Positions 7,271 through 15,790 of a DNA stretch of 64,000 nucleotides are shown one piece after another; the stretch's first letter is position 1; every line of letters starts with the position of its first letter. A program made the translations under genes and the position numbers. Under the pieces are notes generated by a model. The model ran no database searches, was not told where the DNA came from, and saw only the letters and a list, made by a program, of their open reading frames with translations. This stretch comes from Pseudomonas sp. WS 5079 (GTDB lineage Bacteria; Pseudomonadota; Gammaproteobacteria; Pseudomonadales; Pseudomonadaceae), in assembly GCF_012985465.1 (NCBI RefSeq), contig NZ_JAAQWN010000008.1, positions 248,001 through 312,000 of the forward strand, written 5' to 3'.

Positions 7271-9079
7271 TTGCGCATTTTTTCCCGTGTTTTACTCCTG
7301 ATCCTGTCATTTATGGGACTGCTGCTGGCGGTGGTCCTTTATTACGTGATCAACCCCAGGCTCCCGGATTACGTGGCGGTGCAGCAGGTGCACTACCAGG
7401 ACCAATGGAGCGCCGCCGACCGCCAGGCCTACTACTTCACGCCCCAGGGCACCCAGGTAAAAGGCCTGCACTATAACTGGTTCACCGCGCTGGAGCTGCC
7501 GTTTTCCGAGCAGCGTTTTGCCGAGCCGGCCAACCTGGCACGCTTCGGTTTCCTGGTGGACCCGCGACAACAGGCCACACCCCAGAACCCCGGCAACCTG
7601 CCCGTAGGCTTCGCCCGGCACAAGAATGCCGGCAGCAACGACGAATTTCTCGATATCACCTGCGCCGCCTGCCATACCGGCGAGTTGCATTTCAATGGCC
7701 AGGCCCTGCGCATCGATGGCGGCTCTGCACAACATGTGCTGCCCTCCAGCGTGCCAACCTTGCGCGGCGGCAGCTTTGGCCAGGCCCTGGTGGCCAGCCT
7801 CGCCTCTACCTATTACAACCCGTTGAAGTTCAGGCGCTTTGCCCACAGCGTGCTGGGGGATCAATACGACGCCCAGTACGATCAGTTGCGCCAGGACTTC
7901 AAAAAGTCCCTGGACAACTTCCTCAAGGTGGCCTGGAACGATACCCACCGCGGCCTCTACCCCACCGAAGAAGGCCCGGGGCGCACCGACGCCTTCGGCC
8001 GCATCGCCAATGCCAGCTTTGGCGACGCCATTTCCCCGGACAACTACCGTATCGCCAACGCGCCAGTGGACTACCCGCAGCTGTGGGACATGTGGACCTT
8101 CGACTGGGTGCAATGGAACGGCTCGGCCCAGCAACCCATGGCGCGCAACATCGGCGAGGCGTTGGGCGTGGGCGCGACCCTGGCGTTCTTCGACAGCGCT
8201 GGCCAGCCCCTCAAGGGCGATGCGCGCTACCCGTCCAGCGTGCGCGTGCGTGACCTGAACCTGATCGAAGAAACCCTGCAACGGCTCAAGCCACCGGTTT
8301 GGCCTGAAGCGCTGTTCGGCGCCATCGACAAACCCCTGGCCGCCCGAGGACGTGCGCTGTTCGCGGAAAACTGCGCGGCCTGCCATGTGCCCAGCGTGAG
8401 CGAAGTCAACGGGCGCCCGGTGCAGCAGTTGAAGATGCTGCCAGTGGACTACATCGGCACCGACCCGGGCACCGCCAGCAACATTGCCGACCAGCGCTAC
8501 GACCTCAGCGCCCTGCAATGGGACCCGGCCGAATTGGCGCAGTTGAATGTCGAACTGCACCCCACGCCGACCGAACCGCTGGACCTGCGCAGCCTGTCCG
8601 TGGCCAAGGGCCTGGCCTATGTCACCGCGTTTGTCGAAGAGCACGCCTACCGCGCCGCCGGCATCACAGCGGCCGAACGCCCGCGCCTGGACGGCTACGG
8701 CCTGCCCATCGGCGTGCGCGAACTGCGCGCCTACAAGGCCCGCCCACTGGCGGGTGTGTGGGCCACGCCGCCGTTCCTGCACAACGGTTCGGTGCCGACG
8801 ATCTACCAGTTGCTTTCGCCCCAGTACGAGCGCAGCCGCACCTTCTATAAAGGCACCTTCGACTACAACCCGCGTCACTTGGGTTATCGCACCGAGGCGT
8901 TTAAAAATGCATTCCTGTTCGACACCAACATCACTGGCAACCACAACAGTGGCCACGAGTTTCGCGCGGGCAAGCGTGGCAATGGGGTGATCGGCCGCGG
9001 CCTTGAGCCTGAGGAGCGCTGGGCGCTGCTGGAATACCTGAAAGTACTGGGCGGCCCCCTGGAGCAACAACTGCCATGA
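7271..9079 (+). CDS. Di-heme c-type cytochrome, MauG/RoxA-like peroxidase superfamily
   Basis: The start is a TTG with AAGGA 8 bases upstream. A single N-terminal membrane helix (LLLILSFMGLLLAVVLYYVI) anchors or exports the protein. Two CxxCH heme sites are present, CAACHTGEL (about residue 136) and CAACHVPSV (about 375). The C-terminal half (ATPPFLHNGSVPTIYQLL) is typical of the di-heme cytochrome c peroxidase family. At 602 residues it is far larger than the usual 330-residue peroxidases and nearer to rubber-oxygenase-like RoxA relatives. It is directly followed by a catalase-family gene, so the pair probably handles peroxide or lipid peroxide in the periplasm (inference). Confidence 0.85.
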   Translation: MRIFSRVLLLILSFMGLLLAVVLYYVINPRLPDYVAVQQVHYQDQWSAADRQAYYFTPQGTQVKGLHYNWFTALELPFSEQRFAEPANLARFGFLVDPRQQATPQNPGNLPVGFARHKNAGSNDEFLDITCAACHTGELHFNGQALRIDGGSAQHVLPSSVPTLRGGSFGQALVASLASTYYNPLKFRRFAHSVLGDQYDAQYDQLRQDFKKSLDNFLKVAWNDTHRGLYPTEEGPGRTDAFGRIANASFGDAISPDNYRIANAPVDYPQLWDMWTFDWVQWNGSAQQPMARNIGEALGVGATLAFFDSAGQPLKGDARYPSSVRVRDLNLIEETLQRLKPPVWPEALFGAIDKPLAARGRALFAENCAACHVPSVSEVNGRPVQQLKMLPVDYIGTDPGTASNIADQRYDLSALQWDPAELAQLNVELHPTPTEPLDLRSLSVAKGLAYVTAFVEEHAYRAAGITAAERPRLDGYGLPIGVRELRAYKARPLAGVWATPPFLHNGSVPTIYQLLSPQYERSRTFYKGTFDYNPRHLGYRTEAFKNAFLFDTNITGNHNSGHEFRAGKRGNGVIGRGLEPEERWALLEYLKVLGGPLEQQLP

Positions 9080-9108
9080 CTTCCCCATTTCGATACAAGG
9101 ACCGTTCC

Positions 9109-10242
9109 ATGCTCGCTCGACTGTGGCTGCGCCTCGGCGCGTTTCTCGGCAAGACGCTGTTATGGCTGGTAGGCCTGGGCCTGCTCGGCTGGTTGTTGTC
9201 GACCCTGTGGTTCGCCTGGCACCACAGCGGCCCGGTGTCGGCCGAGGAACAGATTCCGCCCGGCGAAGCGGCCATGACCCAAGGCATCATTCAGACGGCG
9301 GTGCGCATTGTCGACCAGCATCGCGAAGGCACCCGTTACCTGCGCGATGCCCATGCCAAGGCCCACGGCTGCGTAAAAGCCGAAGTCAGCGTGCTGCCAA
9401 ACCTTGACCCGGCGCTGCGCCAGGGCGTGTTCGCCGAGCCGGGCAAGACCTGGCAGGCGATGATGCGCCTGTCCAACGGCAACGCTTATCCACAGTTCGA
9501 CAGCATCCGCGACGCCCGCGGCATGGCGATCAAGCTGCTGGACGTGCCGGGCAAGCAACTGCTGGCCGACCAGCAGGCACGCGGCGAGCAGGACTTCGTG
9601 ATGTTCAGCCACCCCAACTTCTTTGTCAGCGATGTGGCGGAATATGCGCAGAACGTCGGGGCCCAGGCCGATGGCAAGAAAGTCATGGCATTTTTCCCCA
9701 GCCTCGACCCGCGCAGTTGGCAGGTGCGCCATCTGTTTATTGCCCTGGCGACATTGGCGCCGGCACCGGCCAGCCCGACCGAGACCACGTACTTTTCGGT
9801 ATCGCCCTACAAGTTCGGCAGCGCCAACGCCAAGTTTCGCGTCGCCCCAGACCCGCAAAGCTGCCCGCAATACCATCTGCCCAAGCAGAACCAGGACTTG
9901 CCGAACTTCCTGCGCAGCGCCTTGAGCCAGCAGTTGTCCACCGACCGCATCGACGCTTGTTTTGTGTTGCAGATCCAGCGCCAGAACCCGCAGAAATACA
10001 TGCCCATCGAAGACACCAGCATCGAATGGAAGGAAAGCGACGCGCCCTACGAGAGCGTGGCGAAAATTCGCATTCCGGCGCAGGACTTCGATACACAGGC
10101 CTTGAACCTGGCCTGTGACAACCAGTCGTTCAACCCATGGTTTGGCGTGGAGGAACACCGGCCGATTGGGGGGATCAATCGGCTGCGCAAGGCGGTGTAT
10201 GAGGCGGTGAGTGATTATCGGCATAGCCGCAACGCCCCCTGA
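9109..10242 (+). CDS. Catalase-family heme protein with membrane anchor
   Basis: An upstream ATG at 9076 overlaps the cytochrome stop, but the ATG at 9109 has AAGGA 7 bases before it and is preferred (377 residues). A membrane helix (LLWLVGLGLLGWLLSTLWF) leads into a minimal catalase-like fold of the SrpA type: KAHGCVKAEVSVLP, MMRLSNGNAYP, RDARGMAIKLLDVPG, DFVMFSHPNFFV and a C-terminal FNPWFGVEEHRPIGGINRLR that resembles the heme-side motif. It probably removes peroxides at the membrane and is co-transcribed with the di-heme cytochrome. The exact substrate is not evident. Confidence 0.85.
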   Translation: MLARLWLRLGAFLGKTLLWLVGLGLLGWLLSTLWFAWHHSGPVSAEEQIPPGEAAMTQGIIQTAVRIVDQHREGTRYLRDAHAKAHGCVKAEVSVLPNLDPALRQGVFAEPGKTWQAMMRLSNGNAYPQFDSIRDARGMAIKLLDVPGKQLLADQQARGEQDFVMFSHPNFFVSDVAEYAQNVGAQADGKKVMAFFPSLDPRSWQVRHLFIALATLAPAPASPTETTYFSVSPYKFGSANAKFRVAPDPQSCPQYHLPKQNQDLPNFLRSALSQQLSTDRIDACFVLQIQRQNPQKYMPIEDTSIEWKESDAPYESVAKIRIPAQDFDTQALNLACDNQSFNPWFGVEEHRPIGGINRLRKAVYEAVSDYRHSRNAP

Positions 10243-10250
10243 ATAATGCC

Positions 10251-10339
10251 TGTGGGAGCGGGCTTGCTCGCGCTGACGTCAGCAAGAACGCCTCACCGCG
10301 TCATCGTTAACGATCATCGCGGGCAAGCCCGCTCCCACA
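10251..10339. repeat. Inverted REP pair
   Basis: TGTGGGAGCGGGCTTGCTCG (from 10251) and its inverted partner ending at GCTCCCACA (10339) flank a 40-base spacer, the usual doublet form of Pseudomonas REP elements. The right-hand copy lies inside the 3' end of the LysR gene. Confidence 0.9.
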
Positions 10340-11275
10340 GAAAAGCCCCTGCGGCATTATATCGGACGCCGTCAGCAACCATTGCTGAAAACTGCGCGCC
10401 GCCGAGGGTGGGTTGCGATGCTGCGGTTGCATCAGTTGCAGGCGGCCACGACTGTGCATGTGATGGGGCAAGGCCAATTGCAGGCGTCCGGCAGCCAGCT
10501 CGCCTTCAAGCAGGCACTTCCAGCCCAGGGCTACGCCATGCCCCATCACTGCCGACTGCATCAGCAACTGATAGCTGTTGGTGCGCAAGGCGTGACGAGG
10601 CGTGTGGTACTGCGCACCGATGTCGGCGAACCAGTCGGTCCAGGTCAACCAGTCGTGATAGTGGTCTTCTACGATCAACAGGGTATGGCTGCGCAGCAGG
10701 TGCTCGGCGTCGCGGATCGCGCCATGGCGCTCGATGTAGCCGGGGCTGCATACGGCGATGACCTGCTCACTGGCAAACACCGGGGTCAGTTCCAGGCCAA
10801 GGGGCGCTGGCAGTTCGTCGAGGTGATAGAACAGGCCCAGGTCATATTCGCTGACATCCAGGTGACTCGGGCTTTCACTGCACAGGATGCGGATATCCAG
10901 CTCCGGGTGCTCATCCTGGAAGGCCGGCAGCAGCGCGGCGAGCCAGATGGAACTGATGGTCGGCGTGCTGGCCAGGGTCAGCTGGCGATCGGCACCGCGT
11001 CGACGCAGCTCCGCCGATTCGCGATCAAGCTCGCGCAGCAGGCGCTGGATAGTGCGAAAGTAACGCACGCCAGCCGGGGTCAGACTCAGCCCCAACGCCA
11101 ACCGATAAAACAGCGGTCGCGCCAGGTCTTCCTCCAGGCGCTTGATCTGCCGGCTCACTGCGCTTTGGGTCAGGTTCAGTTCGTGGGCCGCCTGGGTAAA
11201 GCTCAAATGCCGGGCGGCGGCCTCAAACGTCTGCAAACAATTGAGCGGTGGAAGGTCGACGTTTCGGCGCGACAT
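10307..11275 (-). CDS. LysR-family regulator (GcvA-like)
   Basis: The N-terminal winged helix (LNCLQTFEAAARHLSFTQAA, LTQSAVSRQIKRLE) is followed by a LysR substrate domain (TLASTPTISSIWLAALLPAF onward). It is the last gene of a minus-strand cluster behind a BCCT transporter and a CocE-like hydrolase (50 bases from the hydrolase), so it may control uptake and cleavage of their substrate. The last 13 residues (GLFCGSGLARDDR) are encoded by a REP element: the normal stop appears to have been lost and the frame reads through the repeat. The tail lies outside the folded domain and is probably harmless. Confidence 0.9.
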   Translation of the reverse strand: MSRRNVDLPPLNCLQTFEAAARHLSFTQAAHELNLTQSAVSRQIKRLEEDLARPLFYRLALGLSLTPAGVRYFRTIQRLLRELDRESAELRRRGADRQLTLASTPTISSIWLAALLPAFQDEHPELDIRILCSESPSHLDVSEYDLGLFYHLDELPAPLGLELTPVFASEQVIAVCSPGYIERHGAIRDAEHLLRSHTLLIVEDHYHDWLTWTDWFADIGAQYHTPRHALRTNSYQLLMQSAVMGHGVALGWKCLLEGELAAGRLQLALPHHMHSRGRLQLMQPQHRNPPSAARSFQQWLLTASDIMPQGLFCGSGLARDDR

Positions 11276-11325
11276 GCAGGGATCCGTGGCTGGTCAGATG
11301 AGCAAGCATCCTGCCACTTGCCCGC

Positions 11326-13335
11326 TCACAACGCGACCCGCGCGACCCGTCTGCTCCAGCTTCGCTGATGCACCTGCACCCCGTTTTCCCGCGCCTGCTG
11401 GTGCGCCTCGATGTAGAACCACTGGGCGTCGGCGTGCACCTGCAAGTGGCTGTCGACCGCCACCGACCACTGCGCGCGCTCGACACGGTACTGCCAGTGG
11501 ATATCGGCCTGGGCCGACAACGGGTCCCAGGGCATGGTGCGATATTGCTCGGTGCACCGCTGGTCCACCGCCAGGCCATGCTCGGTGAAGCGCACGGCGC
11601 CCAGGTCGTCCTCGATGTTTACGCACACTTCGCCACTGCCTACGTCCTCGATCAAGGTACGTTTCGGCGCAGCCGCCCGCAGCACCTCCAGCGCCGCCGG
11701 GGTAGCCGCTTGCGGGGCCTCGAACGGGCATGGCACGGCCGCGCCGCTGAAAATCGGCAATTGCACACGTTGCACGGCGGGCAGCACGGTCAGGGTGGTC
11801 AGCTCGCGGCTGGGCCACAGCAGCGGGAAGCTCGCGGTGCTCAGGGCCAGCCGCAGGCGGTAGCCGGCCGGCACCCGCGTGCCGACATGATCCAGGCTCA
11901 GTTGCACATCCAGCGGTTCGCCTGGCACAGGTGGCGTCAGACGGGAGAAGTCTTCACGTAAGGCAAGGTTGAGCACGCCGTAGGTGATCTGCGTGACTTG
12001 CCCGTCGGGCGCCACCGCATTCAGGCGCGCCACCAGTTGCCCGCAAGAGGTATCGCTGGCCAGGCGCAGTTGCAAGCGCACATCCCCCAGCAGCGCCAGG
12101 GGTTCGGCCAGTGGCTGAGAGTCGAAGCACAAAGACTGCGCATCGTCGCGGCGCTGATCGGTCGGGCCGTCGGGGCCGAACCAGATGGCGCAGTACTCGC
12201 CCTGGTGCAGGCCGGTGGTCAGTGGCGAACAGATACTGCGCGGGCCGCCCAGCGCCTGCTGGCCCGGGCGCAGGCCATGGTCGGTCAGGCTGTAGTCGGT
12301 CCATTGCACCTGGGGATCGGGCCAGCCCGAGGTCTGCACCCAGATGCCTGGGCGTTCGGCATAACTGCCCTTGGGCGCCAACACATCCTGTAGGTAAAAG
12401 GTGCAGGCCGCGTCGTCCATCACCCAATTGTCGATACCTTTGAGCCAGTGGTCCCACCAGCGCTTGGCCTCCTGCAGGAAGCCAATGGCCGGGTTGGGCA
12501 CGGCGAAATGCGGGTACTTGTGAATCCACGGGCCGATCACGGCTTTTTTCGGCCCCGGCAGGTTTTCCATCAGGCGTGGCACCGCATTCTTGTAGGCATC
12601 GCCCCAACCGCCGACGGCGTACACCGCCGCCTTGATCGCCGAGTAGTCCTCGCAGACCGAGCCGTGACGCCAGTAGGCATCGCGGGTCTGGTGTTGCAGC
12701 CAGGTCTCGGCCAGCAGCGGCATGGCGTCGAGGCGTTGCTGCCACAGGGTTTTCCAGGCATCGCCAACCAGCAGCGGGTCGGGCACTGCCGCGCTGAAGT
12801 TGAGCATGGTCGCGGCCCAGCCGAAATTCTCCAGCAGCAGGTTGCCGCCCTTGTAATGGATGTCATCGGCAAAGCGGTCATCGGTGGAGCACAGGGTGAT
12901 GATCGCCTTCAATGCTTCGGGCTGGCGCGCGGCGACTTGCAGGCTGTTGAAGCCGCCCCAGGAGATGCCCATCATCCCCACATTGCCGTCGCACCAGGGC
13001 TGCTGGCACAGCCAGTCGATCACTTCGAGGGCGTCATCCTGCTCCTGCAACAGGTACTCATCGGCCATCAAGCCTTGGGATTCGCCATTGCCGCGCATAT
13101 CGACCCGCACGCAGGCATAGCCCTGCCCCGCCATCCATGCGTGGGTCAGGGCATCGCGCACCGCCGTGCCATCGCGCTTGCGATAGGGCAGGTATTCGAG
13201 GATCGCCGGGAAGGCCTGCGCGCCGGCGGTGTCAGGCAGCCAGATACGCGCTGCCAGTTGTGTGCCATCGCTCATGGGGATCAGGCAGTGCTCGATCTCG
13301 CGAACCTTGTAGGCAAATTCGGTGACGATTTCCAT
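11326..13335 (-). CDS. CocE/NonD-family hydrolase (peptidase S15-like)
   Basis: I start at 13335 (GGAG 6 bases before), six codons inside the longest frame, giving 669 residues. The alpha/beta hydrolase domain holds the nucleophile elbow MGISWGG and the earlier block CVRVDMRGNGESQG. A late IGPWIHKYPHF probably supplies the catalytic His. The C-terminal jelly-roll (X-Pro dipeptidyl-peptidase C-terminal type) contains RVPAGYRLRLALSTASFPLLWPS. The family cleaves esters or amides (cocaine, glutaryl-cephalosporins, N-acyl compounds). It lies 27 bases after the BCCT transporter gene, suggesting hydrolysis of an imported quaternary-ammonium ester or amide (inference). Confidence 0.88.
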   Translation of the reverse strand: MEIVTEFAYKVREIEHCLIPMSDGTQLAARIWLPDTAGAQAFPAILEYLPYRKRDGTAVRDALTHAWMAGQGYACVRVDMRGNGESQGLMADEYLLQEQDDALEVIDWLCQQPWCDGNVGMMGISWGGFNSLQVAARQPEALKAIITLCSTDDRFADDIHYKGGNLLLENFGWAATMLNFSAAVPDPLLVGDAWKTLWQQRLDAMPLLAETWLQHQTRDAYWRHGSVCEDYSAIKAAVYAVGGWGDAYKNAVPRLMENLPGPKKAVIGPWIHKYPHFAVPNPAIGFLQEAKRWWDHWLKGIDNWVMDDAACTFYLQDVLAPKGSYAERPGIWVQTSGWPDPQVQWTDYSLTDHGLRPGQQALGGPRSICSPLTTGLHQGEYCAIWFGPDGPTDQRRDDAQSLCFDSQPLAEPLALLGDVRLQLRLASDTSCGQLVARLNAVAPDGQVTQITYGVLNLALREDFSRLTPPVPGEPLDVQLSLDHVGTRVPAGYRLRLALSTASFPLLWPSRELTTLTVLPAVQRVQLPIFSGAAVPCPFEAPQAATPAALEVLRAAAPKRTLIEDVGSGEVCVNIEDDLGAVRFTEHGLAVDQRCTEQYRTMPWDPLSAQADIHWQYRVERAQWSVAVDSHLQVHADAQWFYIEAHQQARENGVQVHQRSWSRRVARVAL

Positions 13336-13362
13336 GGGTAACTCCAACAACAAAGAGGCAAG

Positions 13363-14946
13363 TCAGCGGGCAAAATCCGTCACCGGGCTGGCACCACGCA
13401 GGCCAGGTTCGACATGGACCGCGGGGATCTTGACGTCCAGCAGCGCGGGGTTTTTCAACCAGTAAAGCAACGACGTGCTGGCCAGCAGCACCAGAATCAT
13501 TCCCGGCAGGCCGCCGAGGTTGGAGAGCATCTTCACCCCGTCGATGCCGACAAAGGCCACCATGACCCAGGACACCGTGCCGATGATCACGCCCCAGACA
13601 ATCTTCAGCAGCGGGTTGCCATCCAGGTCCGAATCGGCGGTGACGCCCTTGCTGCACAGGTTGGCGATCACGTCGGTACTGGAGTCGGCGGCGGTGACGA
13701 ACGAGATAAACGCGACAAACAGCAAAAACGCGATCATCAGGCCGCTGGCCGGCAACTGCTGGAACATCTGGTACAGCACATGCTCCACGCCTTGCTCGTT
13801 GAGCACGCGGTTCAAGCTGCCATCGCCCAGGGCATCGAAATACAGGCTGCTGCCGGAGAAGATGCAAATCCACAACGCGGTAAACAGCGCCGGGTACAGC
13901 ATGTTGATCTGGATAAATTCGCGCACCCGGTAGCCCCGGCCGATCTTGCCGAGGAACAACGCACTCACCGGCGCCCAGGCGAACCATACCGACCAGTAGA
14001 ACACCGTCCAGCTCTGCGGCCAGCTGTCGCCACTGGCGGCGCCGGTGGACAGGCTGCGGCTGAAGAAGGTGTCGAGGTAGACCCCCAGGGACTCGACGCC
14101 CAGGCTGAAGATGTACAGGGTTGGCCCGCACAACCATACAAACGCGCCCAGGGCCAACATGATCCAGGTGTTGAACGACGACAGCATGACGATGCCACGC
14201 TGCAAGCCACTGGCGGCCGAGGCGACAAAGGTGAACACGATCACCGCGATGATCAGGGCCAGGCGCAAGGGCGTGGTCTCGCCGCCAATGTACTGGCTCA
14301 GGCCGCCGGACAGGGTCAGTGCGCCGGTGCCCAGGGACGACGCCATGCCCGCCACCAGGGCGAACATCGCCAGGGTGTCGATCAACCCGGCATACCGCTT
14401 GACCCGCCGGGCGCCGAGCAAGGGTTGCAACATGGCGCCAATCGAGAAGTTGCTGCGCAGGTTGTAGAACACCAGGGCAAAGACCAGGGAGGGCACCAGG
14501 TAAATCGCGTAGGGCGTGAGGGTCCAGTGCAGGAACATCGTCGACAGGGCAAAGCTCTTGGCCGCCGCGCTGCCCGCCTCGATCGGCAGGCTGGAGGGTG
14601 GCGAGTACAGGTGGTAGAGCGGCTCGGCCGTGGTCCAGAACAGCACGCCCACCGCCAGGGTGGTACACAGCGCGACCATGAACCAGCGCCATTTGCTCAA
14701 CAGCGGCGTAGCACCCTCCCCGCCGATACGCACGTTGCCCAGGGGCGAAAAATACACAATGGCCGTGAGCACCACCATGGCGAAAGAGCCGGCACTGAAC
14801 AGCCAGGAGAAGTTTTGCAGGATCACGGTGTTGAGCTGTTTGCTCACGGCAAGGAATGCGGTGAGGTCGACGTAGCTGGCGATTACCGCCGCCAACAGAA
14901 TCAGAAAGGTTGGCCAGAAGACCAAAGGACGCAATGGGTATTTCAT
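13363..14946 (-). CDS. BCCT-family transporter (betaine/choline/carnitine type)
   Basis: The start at 14946 gives 527 residues with about 12 membrane helices. The BCCT glycine stretch (GMASSLGTGALTLSGGL) and the signature region (FYWSVWFAWAPVSALFLG then KIGRGYRVREFI) are clear. These carriers import compounds with a quaternary ammonium or similar group by ion symport or exchange. The canonical signature has WWISWAPF, here VWFAWAPV, so the substrate may differ from betaine. It heads a minus-strand cluster with a CocE-type hydrolase and a LysR regulator. Confidence 0.9.
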   Translation of the reverse strand: MKYPLRPLVFWPTFLILLAAVIASYVDLTAFLAVSKQLNTVILQNFSWLFSAGSFAMVVLTAIVYFSPLGNVRIGGEGATPLLSKWRWFMVALCTTLAVGVLFWTTAEPLYHLYSPPSSLPIEAGSAAAKSFALSTMFLHWTLTPYAIYLVPSLVFALVFYNLRSNFSIGAMLQPLLGARRVKRYAGLIDTLAMFALVAGMASSLGTGALTLSGGLSQYIGGETTPLRLALIIAVIVFTFVASAASGLQRGIVMLSSFNTWIMLALGAFVWLCGPTLYIFSLGVESLGVYLDTFFSRSLSTGAASGDSWPQSWTVFYWSVWFAWAPVSALFLGKIGRGYRVREFIQINMLYPALFTALWICIFSGSSLYFDALGDGSLNRVLNEQGVEHVLYQMFQQLPASGLMIAFLLFVAFISFVTAADSSTDVIANLCSKGVTADSDLDGNPLLKIVWGVIIGTVSWVMVAFVGIDGVKMLSNLGGLPGMILVLLASTSLLYWLKNPALLDVKIPAVHVEPGLRGASPVTDFAR

Positions 14947-15264
14947 CTCGTGCGCTTCCCCAGACAGACTATTTTTATTGCCTTTGCAGGCCATTGTTAG
15001 AAGCGGGCACTGTGCCGCCTTGAAGTCTTCGCGTGGCTATAGATAAGCGTGAGTGCCGGTTGCGGTGCAATCGACCAATGGGTATGGGGGTATTCCGCCA
15101 GGTCATAGCCAATCCGGGGAACAACCGGGATCGTCGAGACCACCACCGCGTAAAGAGTTCATATAGTTCGCCCATTCGCCATAACGTTTACGTCGCCGCT
15201 ATTGAGTAACTAAGTGCAAACGCCCTACCGTCACTTCCTACCCAAACACCCGTAGGAAGTCATC
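14947..15264. other. Intergenic region between the BCCT cluster and kdp locus
   Basis: About 320 bases between divergent units. It must hold the BCCT promoter (minus strand) and one for the small gene at 15265. I see no RNA gene, strong palindrome or terminator in it. Confidence 0.5.
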
Positions 15265-15381
15265 GTGGAAAGTTCAACTTTAGGCATGCTCGTCCTGTCA
15301 ATGATTGCGCTCTTCGGCACTGCCGCGTTTTGCTTCGAACACCTCGCTACCCGCAGCGAGAAGAAAAACAAAACCAAATAA
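15265..15381 (+). CDS. 38-residue membrane microprotein upstream of kdp
   Basis: GTG start with TAGGAAG 7 bases upstream. The peptide VESSTLGMLVLSMIALFGTA continues AAFCFEHLATRSEKKNKTK: one membrane helix followed by a basic, presumably cytoplasmic, tail. A terminator 35 bases past the stop suggests its own short transcript. I do not recognise it. Its place before kdpF suggests a link with potassium stress, but this is inference. Confidence 0.5.
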   Translation: MESSTLGMLVLSMIALFGTAAFCFEHLATRSEKKNKTK

Positions 15382-15415
15382 GCGGGTCGTTAGCATCAGC
15401 AGAACCCCAGTGTTT

Positions 15416-15451
15416 AAAGGGATACCCGGGCGGCGGGCGATCCCTTTTTTT
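15416..15451 (+). terminator. Terminator between the microprotein gene and kdpF
   Basis: AAAGGGAT (15416-15423) pairs with ATCCCTT across a GC-rich loop and runs into seven or more T residues. It could terminate the 38-residue gene or act as an attenuator ahead of kdp. Confidence 0.7.
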
Positions 15452-15584
15452 CGTGCGCCCGGCCGAACTTTTTCTATATACCGTCTTAATACCGCTAACG
15501 CTAATCAGTGCCCGAACTTGATACCCCAAAGATTAACCTCCCCGCGTCCGCAGTTGCGGCTTATTCAATCAGGGGAGTTACACC

Positions 15585-15683
15585 GTGCTCACACTCACGT
15601 TCATTTATATCGCCAGCGGCTTATGTGCCGTGGGGCTGTTCGCTTACTTGGGCTACGCCCTTATTCGCGCAGAAAAATTCTAG
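15585..15683 (+). CDS. kdpF: KdpF, small subunit of the K+-transporting ATPase
   Basis: GTG start with GGGGAG 7 bases upstream; 32 residues. The peptide ends FAYLGYALIRAEKF, closely matching the E. coli KdpF ending (LGYLVYALINAEAF). KdpF is a single-helix peptide that stabilises the KdpABC complex in the inner membrane. It opens the kdp operon. Confidence 0.85.
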   Translation: MLTLTFIYIASGLCAVGLFAYLGYALIRAEKF

Positions 15684-15693
15684 GGAGCTGGCC

Positions 15694-15777
15694 ATGTACG
15701 ACCTGATGTTTATCAGCCTTTCCCTGGTGTTTTTTGTTGCGACTGCCATGGCCATTGTCGCCATGGGCAAGATTTGA
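15694..15777 (+). CDS. 27-residue membrane microprotein between kdpF and kdpA
   Basis: ATG start with GGGAGC 6 bases upstream. The peptide [20 protein letters not shown] continues IVAMGKI, a single membrane helix. It begins 10 bases after kdpF and ends 13 bases before kdpA, so it is co-translated with the pump. Small helices of the type MYD..F..LSL.FF have been seen next to kdpF in other bacteria, but I know of no assigned role. A second KdpF-like stabilising helix is a reasonable guess. Confidence 0.6.
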   Translation: MYDLMFISLSLVFFVATAMAIVAMGKI

Positions 15778-15790
15778 ACGGAGCCACGAC

